Shown piece after piece: positions 1 through 8,301 of a stretch of DNA of 64,000 nucleotides (position 1 is its first letter; each line of letters starts with the position of its first letter). A model generated the notes under the pieces. That model was not told the DNA's origin and made no database searches. It saw only the letters and a list, made by a program, of their open reading frames with translations. Where the stretch lies: the NCBI GenBank assembly GCA_947630485.1, contig CANRHU010000002.1, positions 1 to 64,000 of the forward strand, in the 5' to 3' direction. This DNA comes from an uncultured Lachnospiraceae bacterium (GTDB taxonomy: Bacteria > Bacillota > Clostridia > Lachnospirales > Lachnospiraceae). The position numbers and the translations under genes were made by a program.

Positions 1-241
1 GACGATGCTGGACATATGTACGGAAGTGCATCTGGGCGATGGAATCTGGAGGATATGTCATGCGGTGATTGATGAAACAGGAACGGGGTACGCCGATGAG
101 GTTGAATTTACGGAGTTTATGGACGAAAAGACCGGCATCACGTACTATTTCATGTCGTTTCGCCGCGCGATCTACAGCTTCCGAACGTTATTTGAGCCGG
201 AATACCGGAGTTGGAAAAAATATTTTGGGACTGCCGTCTGA
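1..241 (+). pseudogene. fragment of an unrecognised gene, cut by the window edge
   Basis: An open frame enters from the left edge and ends with a TGA at 239-241. The visible part starts MLDICTEVHLGDG and ends in an aromatic, basic stretch (SFRRAIYSFRTLF). I do not recognise a family. The following reading frames are broken and this locus is full of remnants, so it is probably the tail of a damaged gene, although the C-terminus of an intact upstream gene cannot be excluded because its beginning lies outside the window. Confidence 0.35.
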
Positions 242-806
242 CAGGACGGAGAGCTCCCGGAAAGGATGGAAAGAGGTCATTTCAGTATACGGGAATTTAT
301 AGGCTGAAAAACGATTCAAAATTCTGTTTTCCGGATATGAGCGAATATATAAGGAACGCCAGAGAAGGCATGAAGCGTCCTTTGAAAGCGCCTGAATTCG
401 CGGCGGCGGGCGACGCCATCACGCTGGCCAACCTGAAAAAAGAACTGCCTCATATCCGGCAGGGACTTGTCCGGGTGATGCTGATCGGGCAGAAAAGGCG
501 GCGGTTTCCACGGACGCCAATGCGGTGAAGGCCCTTGCGGCGCTTCCTGAGTCCGCGGAAAGTTCGTCGGAAATCGATCTGATCCGGGAGCTGGTTCAGA
601 TCAAAACGATGGAGCAGGTGGATTCCCTTCTGGATTATCTCACGGCCAAGAACGGGATTACGAAGGTGGAATATTCTCCGTAAACGGAGCATCTGTTCCA
701 TATCATGCCTTCCACAGAGACGCGCACCCTGGAGCCTGCTCTTTTGAAGGGAACGGAGGAATTGCTTTACACCGGAACAGCCCTTGTCAAGAAGGAGGAA
801 GCATGA
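211..806 (+). pseudogene. frameshifted remnant(s) upstream of the Hsp70-like gene
   Basis: Coding-like sequence runs in one frame from about 300 to 478 (contains SEYIRNAREGMKRPLKAPEF). It continues only after a frame change near 478-483 (AVSTDANAVKALAALPESA...) to a TAA at 681-683. The same frame then stays open (HLFHIMPSTETRTLEPALL) to a TGA at 804-806 that overlaps the ATG of the next gene in an ATGA junction. That coupling suggests these pieces once formed genes co-translated with the Hsp70-like protein. No family was recognised. A frameshift plus an in-frame stop argue for decay, or for sequencing or assembly error. Confidence 0.45.
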
Positions 807-2172
807 TAAACTATTTTGGAATTGATCTGGGCGACGGCGAGACCTCGGCGGCCGGCCTCTACGGAGAGCGGGCTTTTCAGGATATGTCTCACCCGGAGCA
901 GCTGACACTTGCCAACAGGCAAAGCATCCTCACGGTGGTGGGGACGAGAGCGGGCAAGCCTGTGGTGGGCGATGCGGTCATCGTCGGCGGCGCTCAGGTT
1001 TTTGACGTCCGTTCCCGCTTCAAAAGCAGGTATCTGACGGATCCCGCGGAGTCCGGCAGGAACGTGGCCCGTTTCGCCAAAGGACTTCGTGAACTCATGG
1101 CCGGGAGACTGGCGGCCGGCGAATATGAACTGGCGCTGGGCTGCCCGGCCGGCTGGTCGGAAAGTACGCGGGCGGAATATGCGAAGCTGGCGGCAGACGC
1201 GGGCTTTCAGAATCTGCATCCGGTATCGGAGTCGCGGGCGGCTTTTTTGTACGCCCATTACAGCGCCGGACTTTCCCGGGAGAATCTGCAGCGTTCCACG
1301 CTTGTGATCGATTTTGGCTCTTCCACCATCGATTTCGCTTACATCGTGGACGGAAAGCAGAACAACGTGGGCGTTTTCGGGGATACGCTGGGAGGAGGAC
1401 TGCTGGACCGCTGCATTTATGACGCTGCCGTGGGAAACAGCCGCTTCCGTATACGTTTTCCATCTTTAAGGATGCGGGCGCCCCGGTGCTTCTGAATTTC
1501 ACGCTGAGCGAAGAAAGCATGAACCGTATTCTGGATAGGAAACTGGAAGAGCTGCAGGGCAGGTCTTTTCGGAAGGCTTTGGACGACTCCCTTCGCAGGG
1601 CAAAAGAAAAAACGAAAGAAAAGCAGCCGGAGATCCGTCCGCTGCTTCAGACCCTGATTTTTGACGAATGCGTGCTGCCGGCCATTCGGGAGATGGAGCC
1701 AAAGGCCGGGACCGAAGCGTTTGAAAAAGCGTTTCTGGTCAACGGTGAAAAGGTGTTCGCATGGAAGGAAAAGCTGGAAGGGCTCAACGGGAAACTTCGG
1801 GAATGGGTTCCCAGGACGCTTGCGGACCGAGGGGTGGAACAGGATCTGGGCAGTATCTGCGATACCTGTGGGGTGGACCGGCCGTCCCTGATGCCTGCGG
1901 AAATCGCCGGGGATCTGATACGTGTTGAATCCATCAAACCCAATAAGTCGTTCTGGATTGTTTGCCGCGTGATCTCTCATGGATTTGACGTGAAGGTGGT
2001 TCGTGGGATGGCGAAAAGACTTCTCCGAAAGAGGATCAACAAGGTGATCGACGAGGCGACGGGGGTGAACGGAGAATTTGCCCCCAGGCTTGCCAACGAT
2101 ATCGCGGTGCAGTTAAGCGACAGGATCCATGAGAATGCCGGCCGGATCGAGATGCTGATTCAGGATGATTGA
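803..2172 (+). pseudogene. Hsp70/DnaK-like ATPase, frameshifted and internally deleted
   Basis: The N-terminal part (803 to about 1440) is an actin/Hsp70-fold nucleotide-binding domain. It has phosphate-1 loop FGIDLGDGETS, a later LVIDFGSSTIDF phosphate-2 strand and a DTLGGGLLDR motif. Near 1440-1490 the frame shifts from +2 to +1. Downstream, FKDAGAPVLLNFTLSEES and the RSFRKALDDSL helix look like the continuation of the same protein, but the usual glycine-rich adenosine loop after KQPEI is absent and the sequence jumps to a helical C-terminal region ending MLIQDD at 2172. I infer one frameshift and at least one internal deletion in a gene that was originally longer. It cannot make a normal chaperone ATPase. 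The start at 803 has a GAAGGAGGAA ribosome site. Confidence 0.65.
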
Positions 2173-2221
2173 ATCGCCGAAGGTGACAGACGCTTTCGCT
2201 GGAAGAGAGGAGAAAGATTTT

Positions 2222-3154
2222 ATGACTTTGGAAGAAACGCTTGATTATGAGATCGCCTGGCAGGAGAGGATCGCCGCGATTCCCGGGGAGAAGATGAAGG
2301 CCTATCTGGAGCAGGAATTTAAGAAGCTCCCGCTTCTGACGCAGGCTATGCTGGAATTTAAGATCCCAAGAGACTTCCAGCCGGTGTCTTTGGAGATCGA
2401 TAATTATATAGCGAACAGGATTTTCTATTCTCTGGGCTATCCGGCCAGAAACTACGGCGGCAACTGTTCGGCCCTGGCCGCCCGGTACGGCGAGAACCAT
2501 CAGGAGGCGTGGCGTCTGTATCAGGAGCATGAAAAGCGCATAGAGGCGGTCAAAAAAGAGGGCGAAGACGCGAAAAAGGCCGCCTTTGAGGAATACATGG
2601 AGCATTATCGGACCCTGACGGAAGAACAGATCCCGATCGCAAATTACGCGATGGCCAGGCAGGAACCGCCCGGGAGCACGAGCGGATTCCATTTTAGGCC
2701 GGCTTCCCCGTTTGTATGGCCTTTCGGCTTCTACAGCTGGGCGGCCACGAAGCCGGTGCCGGGCGCAGCTTTTTCCATAGGCCGTGCCTGCTTTGCCGGA
2801 AGGGATCCGTTATTGTTTTATTTTTTAAACAACTATCAGAAGATTCCCAGAGGCACGCCGCTGGAAAAGGCCGGCTCCCAGACGGGAGACAGTTGGCTTC
2901 CGAAGGTTTATCTGTCCATTGAAGGATATTCCAGCGGTATTCGGACGGAAGGCTTCTGGGGAGGTATTATCCTGTTCCGGCTGGATGAGAAGAAGATCCG
3001 CAAGCTTGACATCTTTTACAGCAGGCCGAAGGAGGAAAAGCAGGAGGATTATATTTTTACCTGGCCGGGCGCCGGAGAGTTTTCGTGTATGCTGGGGGAG
3101 GTCGTGGACGGTAGGCTGATCCCGCTGTATCTTGATGATTTTGTCATGAAATGA
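2222..3154 (+). CDS. hypothetical protein of the Hsp70-like/LRR cluster
   Basis: A 310-residue protein of unrecognised family. The start at 2222 is preferred over an in-frame ATG at 2165 because AGAGGAG lies just upstream and the earlier start overlaps the previous remnant. The N-terminal half is acidic and helical, with a charged stretch (HEKRIEAVKKEGEDAKKA) that may form a coiled coil. The C-terminal half is aromatic and glycine-rich (FVWPFGFYSWAATKP). No signal peptide or convincing membrane segment is seen. It lies between the broken Hsp70-like gene and an LRR protein in the same orientation, so they were probably one operon. It may be intact, but internal deletions like those of its neighbour cannot be excluded. 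Confidence 0.6.
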   Translation: MTLEETLDYEIAWQERIAAIPGEKMKAYLEQEFKKLPLLTQAMLEFKIPRDFQPVSLEIDNYIANRIFYSLGYPARNYGGNCSALAARYGENHQEAWRLYQEHEKRIEAVKKEGEDAKKAAFEEYMEHYRTLTEEQIPIANYAMARQEPPGSTSGFHFRPASPFVWPFGFYSWAATKPVPGAAFSIGRACFAGRDPLLFYFLNNYQKIPRGTPLEKAGSQTGDSWLPKVYLSIEGYSSGIRTEGFWGGIILFRLDEKKIRKLDIFYSRPKEEKQEDYIFTWPGAGEFSCMLGEVVDGRLIPLYLDDFVMK

Positions 3155-3213
3155 TGCAAGGGTCAAAATACCTTTTGACCCCGACATCATGAAATAGAGA
3201 GGGGGTTCGTCCG

Positions 3214-4734
3214 GTGTGGCAATGGCAGTTTAAGAGTCTGGCGGAGCGTGCCGGTATGGGGGATCTGAAGGCCATGTTACGGCTTGGGGAATCGTTCCGG
3301 GGGGAGCTTCCCGCGGCCTATCTGCGCCTGGAAGCGGAGTGGGAAGAAAGTCCCGGGCAGAAAGAGGACGGGCTTGCGGATTATCTCAGAAATCATAAGG
3401 AGGACGCGTTTAACGCGCGCGCGGGAATCATGTGGTATCTGCGCGCGGCGGCCTACGGAAGCGTCCGGGCAGAGGAGAAGGTGTCGGGACATCCGGGCTG
3501 GGGAAGGCTTTCGCTGCTGCCGGAGAAGCTTTTTAGTCCGGGGCAGGATCTGCGGATCCGTATTTCCGGGAGTGAGTTAAGGAAGGCCGGTCTGCTGAAT
3601 ATGAAGGCGGATCAGGAGTATTCGATCCATTCGCTGGATGCGAGCGGCCTCTATTACGCGGAGACTTATCATGGTTATGAAGGGCCGGACGCGGACGGCT
3701 TCGGGATGGAGGAACTCTATGATTTTTACGCGTTTGATGAATTCTTCCGGTTTCTTGGCTGCCTGAGCGGGTATTCAAATCTTGATTATCGGAATCATAA
3801 AGACCGTTTTATCCGCGAAATGATGTCGGCCATGGACGAATGCAGGCGCAGGCGGGAGAAATATTGGAAGAGCACAAGACCGGGGAGCGATTCGGAGCGG
3901 TACAAATGGCTTCTTGCAGAGCATAAAGGCGTCACGATCCGAAATGGGGTGCTTGTTTCCTATCAGGGAGACGGAACGAGCTGCACGATCCCGGCGCAGG
4001 TGTCCGCAATCGGGGAGTACGCGTTTTCCGGCAATGACACGCTGGAGGTCATTATTGTTCCGGAGCATGTCCGAAGCATAGCGGACGGCGCGTTCAGCCG
4101 CTGCGGCGGGCTTAGGCGGCTCGTTCTCCCGGATCATCTGACCTCGCTCGGAAGAGGGCTTTGCATGGATTCCCGCTCTCTGGAGGAGATCCATCTGCCG
4201 GAAATGCTGGAGGAGATTCCCAAGCGTATGTTCCAGTTTGCAAATGCACTGAAACGGGTCACTCTGCCCAAAGGGCTGAAAAGGATTGGGGATGAGGCGT
4301 TTTCTTACTGCGGACTTTCGGAGATCGCGCTGCCGGACGGACTGGAACTGGGCAGAAAGGCGTTTGCGGGTTCCGGGCTGTCGGCCATCCGTATCCCCGG
4401 AAACGTGAAGCTGGGCGAGGAAGCGTTCTGGTTCTGCTCAGAGCTTGAGGAGGCAGAGCTTGAGGAGGGGATCACCGTGCTTCCCCAAAAGGTCTTCGAC
4501 AACTGCAAAATGCTGAGGACTGTGCGCCTGCCGTCGTCCCTCACGGTTATTGAAAGCTACGCGCTGGACAGCAGGAATTTACGGCAGATCGAGGTACCGG
4601 AGAACGTCACGAAGATTTCCTACGACGCGTTTTCGAAGGACGCGATTCTGTATGGAAAGGCGGGAACGGCGGCGGAGAACTACGCCAGGGAGAATAAGCT
4701 GCGGTTCGTAATCACGGGGGACAGCCGATTGTGA
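3214..4734 (+). CDS. BspA-type leucine-rich-repeat protein, cytoplasmic
   Basis: A 506-residue protein starting at GTG 3214 behind AGAGAGGGGG. Residues about 1-80 have Sel1-like short helices (AERAGMGDLKAMLRLGESF). Residues about 230-490 carry BspA/LRR_5-type repeats: IGEYAFSGNDTLEVIIVPE, IADGAFSRCGGLRRLVLP, IGDEAFSYCGLSEIALP and similar units of roughly 23 residues. The last repeat leads into a typical ILYGKAGTAAENYA terminal motif. Most BspA-like proteins are secreted, but no signal peptide or anchor is visible here, so it is probably an intracellular binding protein. It follows the hypothetical and Hsp70-like genes. Function is otherwise unknown. Confidence 0.8.
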   Translation: MWQWQFKSLAERAGMGDLKAMLRLGESFRGELPAAYLRLEAEWEESPGQKEDGLADYLRNHKEDAFNARAGIMWYLRAAAYGSVRAEEKVSGHPGWGRLSLLPEKLFSPGQDLRIRISGSELRKAGLLNMKADQEYSIHSLDASGLYYAETYHGYEGPDADGFGMEELYDFYAFDEFFRFLGCLSGYSNLDYRNHKDRFIREMMSAMDECRRRREKYWKSTRPGSDSERYKWLLAEHKGVTIRNGVLVSYQGDGTSCTIPAQVSAIGEYAFSGNDTLEVIIVPEHVRSIADGAFSRCGGLRRLVLPDHLTSLGRGLCMDSRSLEEIHLPEMLEEIPKRMFQFANALKRVTLPKGLKRIGDEAFSYCGLSEIALPDGLELGRKAFAGSGLSAIRIPGNVKLGEEAFWFCSELEEAELEEGITVLPQKVFDNCKMLRTVRLPSSLTVIESYALDSRNLRQIEVPENVTKISYDAFSKDAILYGKAGTAAENYARENKLRFVITGDSRL

Positions 4735-4753
4735 GAAAGGCGGAAGGAACGGT

Positions 4754-5070
4754 TTGGACGAGAGATATGACAAAGTAACCGCCGCGGCCTGGATTCTGGG
4801 TCATGCGCGGTATGCCGGCGTGCCGGAATTGCCGGACGCTGGGCTTTCTGCGGTCGGTCCTCTTTGAGACGATGCTGGATGTGGGCAGCGGGCGCGGGGT
4901 GTTCCTGATTCCGTTTATGAAGGAATTTCCCTGGGTACAGGTGACGTCCCTTGATCTTTTGGAAAAGCGGACGATAATCCGGAGCATATCCATCTGCTGA
5001 CGAGGGAGCGTTTGACGCGGCTGTTTGGCGACGCGGAAAGCCGCTTTTGGTTTCGTATGAAATGATCGGA
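4754..5070 (+). pseudogene. class I SAM-dependent methyltransferase remnant
   Basis: A start-like segment (LDERYDKVTAAAWILGHA) is followed in another frame by MLDVGSGRGVFLIPF, which is a clear SAM-binding motif I. A further frame change near 4967 leads to TRERLTRLFGDAES and a stop at about 5069. Only about 100 codons remain of a gene that is normally 200-250 codons long, with at least two frame changes, so it is a non-functional relic. It shows the same style of damage as the Hsp70-like gene. Confidence 0.6.
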
Positions 5071-5103
5071 AAAAGGGTATCCTAATCCTGCAAACGTATC
5101 CCT

Positions 5104-5128
5104 GCCGGGGCGCGTTCCGCGCCCCGGC
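5104..5128 (+). terminator. GC-rich hairpin after the methyltransferase remnant
   Basis: A perfect inverted repeat, GCCGGGGCGCG-TTCC-GCGCCCCGGC. It is followed by ATTATTC rather than a solid T tract, so it may be a weak or Rho-like terminator separating the decayed block from the DUF1540 gene. Confidence 0.5.
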
Positions 5129-5157
5129 ATTATTCATCTATGCAGGAGGACATGACC

Positions 5158-5472
5158 ATGACCAAACTGGAATGCAGTGTAACAAATTGTCTTCACAATG
5201 CGGAGAATCGCTGCTGCAAGCAGGCGATTGTCGTAGATGGCAGCGAGGCCCGGGACAATTACGAGACTTGCTGCGGAAGTTTCGACCAGAACCGCGAAGG
5301 TTCCTACAGGAACCTGTTCAAGACGCCGGAGAACCGTCTGGAGATCGACTGTGAGGCCGTCAACTGCGTCTATAACCGGGAGCGCCGCTGTGAAGCGGAG
5401 CGGATCGGTATCGTAGGGGACGGGGCCTCAGAGGCCAGTGAGACGGAATGCGCGACATTTCTGCTGCGGTAA
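5158..5472 (+). CDS. DUF1540 cysteine-rich protein (two repeats)
   Basis: A 104-residue soluble protein made of two DUF1540-like units. The first is near residues 3-40 (LECSVTNCLHNAENRCCKQ... CCGSF) and the second near 65-100 (IDCEAVNCVYNRERRCEAE... ETECATF). The conserved Cys positions suggest metal binding or disulfides. DUF1540 proteins are common in Clostridia and have no firmly assigned role that I can state. ATG 5158 gives AGGAGG a spacing of 8, whereas the ATG at 5152 would leave only 2 bases. The gene is monocistronic, with a strong terminator immediately after it. Confidence 0.85.
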   Translation: MTKLECSVTNCLHNAENRCCKQAIVVDGSEARDNYETCCGSFDQNREGSYRNLFKTPENRLEIDCEAVNCVYNRERRCEAERIGIVGDGASEASETECATFLLR

Positions 5473-5503
5473 ATGCAAATGATACGAAAACGTACAGTGT
5501 GGG

Positions 5504-5528
5504 GGGATGCCGCGGCATCCCTCCTTTT
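5504..5528 (+). terminator. intrinsic terminator of the DUF1540 gene
   Basis: The palindrome GGGATGCC/GGCATCCC is followed by TCCTTTTT, 30 bases after the stop codon. Confidence 0.8.
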
Positions 5529-5563
5529 TACCTCATGCAGAACGGGGCCGAAAGCACGCTTTC

Positions 5564-5616
5564 TGTATTTCCATGCAAACGGAACGCCAGTGACGCTCCG
5601 TTTGTATTTCCATGCA
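5564..5616. repeat. palindromic intergenic repeat, copy A
   Basis: An imperfect palindrome core at 5577-5603 (AAACGGA...TCCGTTT) is flanked on both sides by the same 14-mer TGTATTTCCATGCA (5564-5577 and 5603-5616). The core CGCC-R-GTGACGCTCCGTTTG recurs at 7114-7144 and, inverted, at 13835-13865. Confidence 0.7.
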
Positions 5617-5695
5617 GAGCATCGGTGAGGCCCTGCCCGCGTTAGAACACAAAAGTACCGCGCCGGGAACCGCGCCGGGAATATGAAAAAAACGG

Positions 5696-5724
5696 TTGAC
5701 ATTTCAGCCAAAACATAGTATAGT
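5696..5724 (+). promoter_or_regulatory. sigma-A promoter of the infC operon
   Basis: TTGACA at 5696-5701, a 17-base spacer and TATAGT at 5719-5724. It lies about 190 bases upstream of infC, leaving room for a long regulatory leader. Confidence 0.85.
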
Positions 5725-5731
5725 TACAAAG

Positions 5732-5875
5732 GTTATGAGAATAACGGCACAGGAAAGCAGGTATCCGCCTCACCTCGGCACGAGTAAGTGACCCTGGTTC
5801 ATAGTTCTTGGCATGGTTTGGAAGCCATGGAAGGTTGTATGAGCGGATAGTGTTTTGCTATCTGCTTTCTTTATG
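5732..5875 (+). ncRNA. L20-leader-like attenuator upstream of infC
   Basis: The transcribed leader ends in a terminator hairpin, GCGGATAG (5843-5850) with CTATCTGC (5858-5865), followed by TTTCTTTA. An upstream segment TATCCGC (5762-5768) is exactly complementary to GCGGATA of the terminator, giving a mutually exclusive antiterminator. The arrangement matches the known autoregulation of infC-rpmI-rplT by ribosomal protein L20 in Firmicutes. The assignment to that RNA family is by position and base pairing only. Confidence 0.7.
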
Positions 5876-5914
5876 CCAATGTGTTTCCTATTTCACAAGC
5901 GGAGGTGAATCACT

Positions 5915-6421
5915 ATTAGCGAGTTAATGATTAACGAACAGATCAGAGACAGGGAAATCCGTCTGATCGGCGAGAATGGGGAGCAGCTGGGTATCATGTC
6001 GCCCAGGGAGGCGCTGCAGCTGGCCCGCGAAGCTGAGCTGGACCTGGTCAAGATCGCTCCCGGTGCGAAGCCGCCGGTCTGTAAGATCATCGATTACGGA
6101 AAATACCGTTACGAGCAGGCCCGCAAAGAGAAAGAAGCGAAGAAAAAGCAGCGCATTATCGAGGTAAAGGAAGTGCGTCTGTCGCCGAATATCGATACCA
6201 ACGACCTAAATACGAAGGTCGGCGCCGCCAGAAAATTTCTGGAGAAGGGCGACAAGGTGAAGGTGACGCTGCGTTTTCGTGGCCGTGAGATGGCTCATAT
6301 GGCACAGTCCAAACACATTTTGGACGATTTCGCTCAGGCTCTGTCCGACATCGCGATCATTGACAAGCCGTCCAAGGTGGAAGGAAGAAGCATGGTGATG
6401 TTTTTAACCGCCAAACGTTAG
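5915..6421 (+). CDS. infC: translation initiation factor IF-3
   Basis: IF-3 binds the 30S subunit, blocks premature 50S joining and proofreads the start codon. The protein has the N-terminal domain (INEQIRDREIRLIGENGEQLG), a lysine-rich linker (KEKEAKKKQR) and the C-terminal domain (VRLSPNIDTNDLNTK... FRGREMAH). The start is most likely the rare codon ATT at 5915 (ATT AGC GAG TTA ATG), because GGAGGTG at 5901-5907 sits 7 bases from it but 19 bases from the ATG at 5927. This gives 168 residues. An unusual start codon in infC is the classical basis for IF-3 autoregulation. First gene of infC-rpmI-rplT. Confidence 0.95.
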   Translation: MSELMINEQIRDREIRLIGENGEQLGIMSPREALQLAREAELDLVKIAPGAKPPVCKIIDYGKYRYEQARKEKEAKKKQRIIEVKEVRLSPNIDTNDLNTKVGAARKFLEKGDKVKVTLRFRGREMAHMAQSKHILDDFAQALSDIAIIDKPSKVEGRSMVMFLTAKR

Positions 6422-6448
6422 AATAGACAATACAAGGAGGAATCAGTT

Positions 6449-6646
6449 ATGCCTAAAATGAAGACCAGCAGAGCAGCTGCCAAGCGTTTCAAAGTGACCG
6501 GTACGGGTAAGTTAGTCAGGAACAAGGCTTACAAGTCCCATATCTTGACCAAGAAGTCCACCAAGAGAAAGAGAAATCTTAGAAAAGATATCGTGACGGA
6601 CAAGACAAACGCAAAAGTAATGAAGAAGATTTTACCGTATTTATAA
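6449..6646 (+). CDS. rpmI: 50S ribosomal protein L35
   Basis: A 65-residue, strongly basic protein beginning [20 protein letters not shown], the standard L35 N-terminus, with full family length. AAGGAGG precedes the ATG. It lies 27 bases after infC and 31 before rplT in the universally conserved operon, so the L20-type leader upstream should co-regulate it. Confidence 0.97.
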   Translation: MPKMKTSRAAAKRFKVTGTGKLVRNKAYKSHILTKKSTKRKRNLRKDIVTDKTNAKVMKKILPYL

Positions 6647-6677
6647 GATTTCTTGAATTTAGAAGGAGGGAATATCG

Positions 6678-7034
6678 ATGGCAAGAGTAAAAGGCGGATT
6701 AAACGCTAAGAAGAAACATAATAGAGTATTGAAACTGGCGAAGGGTTACAGGGGCGCGCGTTCCAAGCAGTATCGTGTGGCCAAGCAGTCCGTGATGCGT
6801 GCGCTCGCGGCGTCCTATGCGGGCCGCAAGCAGAGAAAGAGAGAGTTCAGGAGCCTGTGGATTGCACGGATTAACGCGGCGGCGCGTATAAACGGCCTGT
6901 CCTACAGCAAGTTCATCTACGGTCTGAAGCTGGCCGGCGTAGAGATGAACCGCAAGGTATTGTCCGATATGGCGATCAGCGATGCGGAAGGCTTCGCAAA
7001 GCTGGCAGAGCTGGCTAAGAGCAAGCTGGCATAA
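6678..7034 (+). CDS. rplT: 50S ribosomal protein L20
   Basis: A 118-residue basic protein ([19 protein letters not shown]... [13 protein letters not shown]) of normal length. L20 is needed for early 50S assembly. In Bacillus-type operons it also binds its own leader RNA to terminate transcription early, which fits the attenuator at 5732-5875. GAAGGAGGG lies before the ATG. Last gene of the operon, followed by a strong terminator. Confidence 0.97.
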   Translation: MARVKGGLNAKKKHNRVLKLAKGYRGARSKQYRVAKQSVMRALAASYAGRKQRKREFRSLWIARINAAARINGLSYSKFIYGLKLAGVEMNRKVLSDMAISDAEGFAKLAELAKSKLA

Positions 7035-7055
7035 GCATAAAATGTAAGACAAAAT

Positions 7056-7110
7056 AGCTGCTGCAAAACGGTTGCGATAAAACCGCTTTTGCAGCAGCTT
7101 TTTTAATTTT
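7056..7110 (+). terminator. terminator of the infC-rpmI-rplT operon
   Basis: A long stem, AGCTGCTGCAAAA with TTTTGCAGCAGCT, contains an inner CGGTT/AACCG stem and is followed by TTTTTTAATTTTT. Confidence 0.9.
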
Positions 7111-7113
7111 TAT

Positions 7114-7144
7114 GCGAGGAGAGCGCCGGTGACGCTCCGTTTGT
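7114..7144. repeat. palindromic intergenic repeat, copy B (degenerate left arm)
   Basis: Carries the shared core CGCCGGTGACGCTCCGTTTG seen in copies A and C. The left arm (GAGGAGAG) has diverged. It sits exactly between the rplT terminator and the stop of the convergent DHHW gene. Confidence 0.6.
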
Positions 7145-7147
7145 ATT

Positions 7148-8290
7148 CTATTCGGCCTCTTCGCCGCTGATTGCGCCGGTGGTCACGAATTCCGGCATAT
7201 TCTCAAACAGCCTCTGGTTGCGCTCTACGGTCAGATATACCAGATCATCCACATGGTACTGCTCAAACAGCTCCGGCGAGTAGTTATTGAAGTTGACGAA
7301 GATGCAGGTGCTGTAAAACTGGGGCAGATACGGCTTCACGCCGTAGCTGAAGGAGTCGCCGATGAACAAAAGCGTCCGGTCGTTGGGGGAATCGGAGGTA
7401 TAGATTTCATAGGTGCCCTCGTCGGCGGATTCCACGCACTGGGCGGTAACGCCCGGGAGCAGGTCGGTCGAGATATAGTAGAGCGGGTCGTCGTTGTATA
7501 TCTGCGACAGATTTAAAAACCTGGACAGATCGCCGTCCGTGCCGCCCCTCTGTTCGATGGTCAGGGATTCGAAGGGAATTTCCCGGCCGGTCAGAACCTG
7601 GATAACCTTTAGCGCCGCCATGCTGGAACCGATCTGATTCCAGTGGGTATCGTACTTGCGGAACAGCTGGTACTGATCGGCGTAGGGGAGCAGTACCTCC
7701 TTGAGATTATAGATCGGAAGGTCATAATTCTCCTGCAGGTAGGGGATCAGAAGATCGGTGCGCGACGCGCTTCCATATACGGGGATATTGTCCGGCATGT
7801 ACTGTCCGTAAATGCTTTCCTTGTTGGGGGCGACGAAGATGAATGTGCGGATGCCCCTGGCGGCGAAATCGTCGCAGAAAGCGCGGAAGGAGGTTCCGAT
7901 CGCATCCTTCTGTGCGTCTGTGTACAGGTTTGTGTGCTGGTAGTCCGCCATGGAATCCTCGCCGGGGACGGATACCGTGTAGAACATCCAGTCTTCTTTG
8001 CCGAGCGTCACGTCGCCGAAGGTCTGCTGATTGAGAAACTGCTGCTCGAAGCGGTTTTTCAGCTGGACAAGCTGGTTTTTAAAGGGAACATGGTCGGTGT
8101 AGTAGGTCTCAAACTGCGAGGGAAACTGAACCAGGGTGTCGGGGGAGAGCTTCGGAAACTCCGCGAGCGCGCGGTTTTCGTAGTTCGTGGTATCCACATG
8201 GCTTTTCACCAGAGGAAAGAGCAGAGTAGGGCCGTAGATGCTTACCAGAAACAGAAACAAAAATAACATCTGCTTTGCTTTCATATTCAT
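7148..8290 (-). CDS. DHHW/AlgX-like SGNH-hydrolase-type protein
   Basis: A 380-residue protein with an N-terminal membrane anchor or signal (MLFLFLFLVSIYGPTLLFPL). Its body holds KYDTHWNQIGS, matching the D-x-H-W motif of AlgJ/AlgX/DHHW proteins, and LLFIGDSFSYG, an SGNH block-I-like serine. Such proteins act outside the membrane with an MBOAT partner and are thought to transfer or remove O-acyl groups on a glycan. The MBOAT gene lies immediately upstream, with 11 bases between the stop and this start, so the pair forms an operon for O-acylation of an exopolysaccharide or wall glycan. The substrate is unknown. Confidence 0.85.
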   Translation of the reverse strand: MNMKAKQMLFLFLFLVSIYGPTLLFPLVKSHVDTTNYENRALAEFPKLSPDTLVQFPSQFETYYTDHVPFKNQLVQLKNRFEQQFLNQQTFGDVTLGKEDWMFYTVSVPGEDSMADYQHTNLYTDAQKDAIGTSFRAFCDDFAARGIRTFIFVAPNKESIYGQYMPDNIPVYGSASRTDLLIPYLQENYDLPIYNLKEVLLPYADQYQLFRKYDTHWNQIGSSMAALKVIQVLTGREIPFESLTIEQRGGTDGDLSRFLNLSQIYNDDPLYYISTDLLPGVTAQCVESADEGTYEIYTSDSPNDRTLLFIGDSFSYGVKPYLPQFYSTCIFVNFNNYSPELFEQYHVDDLVYLTVERNQRLFENMPEFVTTGAISGEEAE

Positions 8291-8301
8291 CGGGGCACCT
8301 C

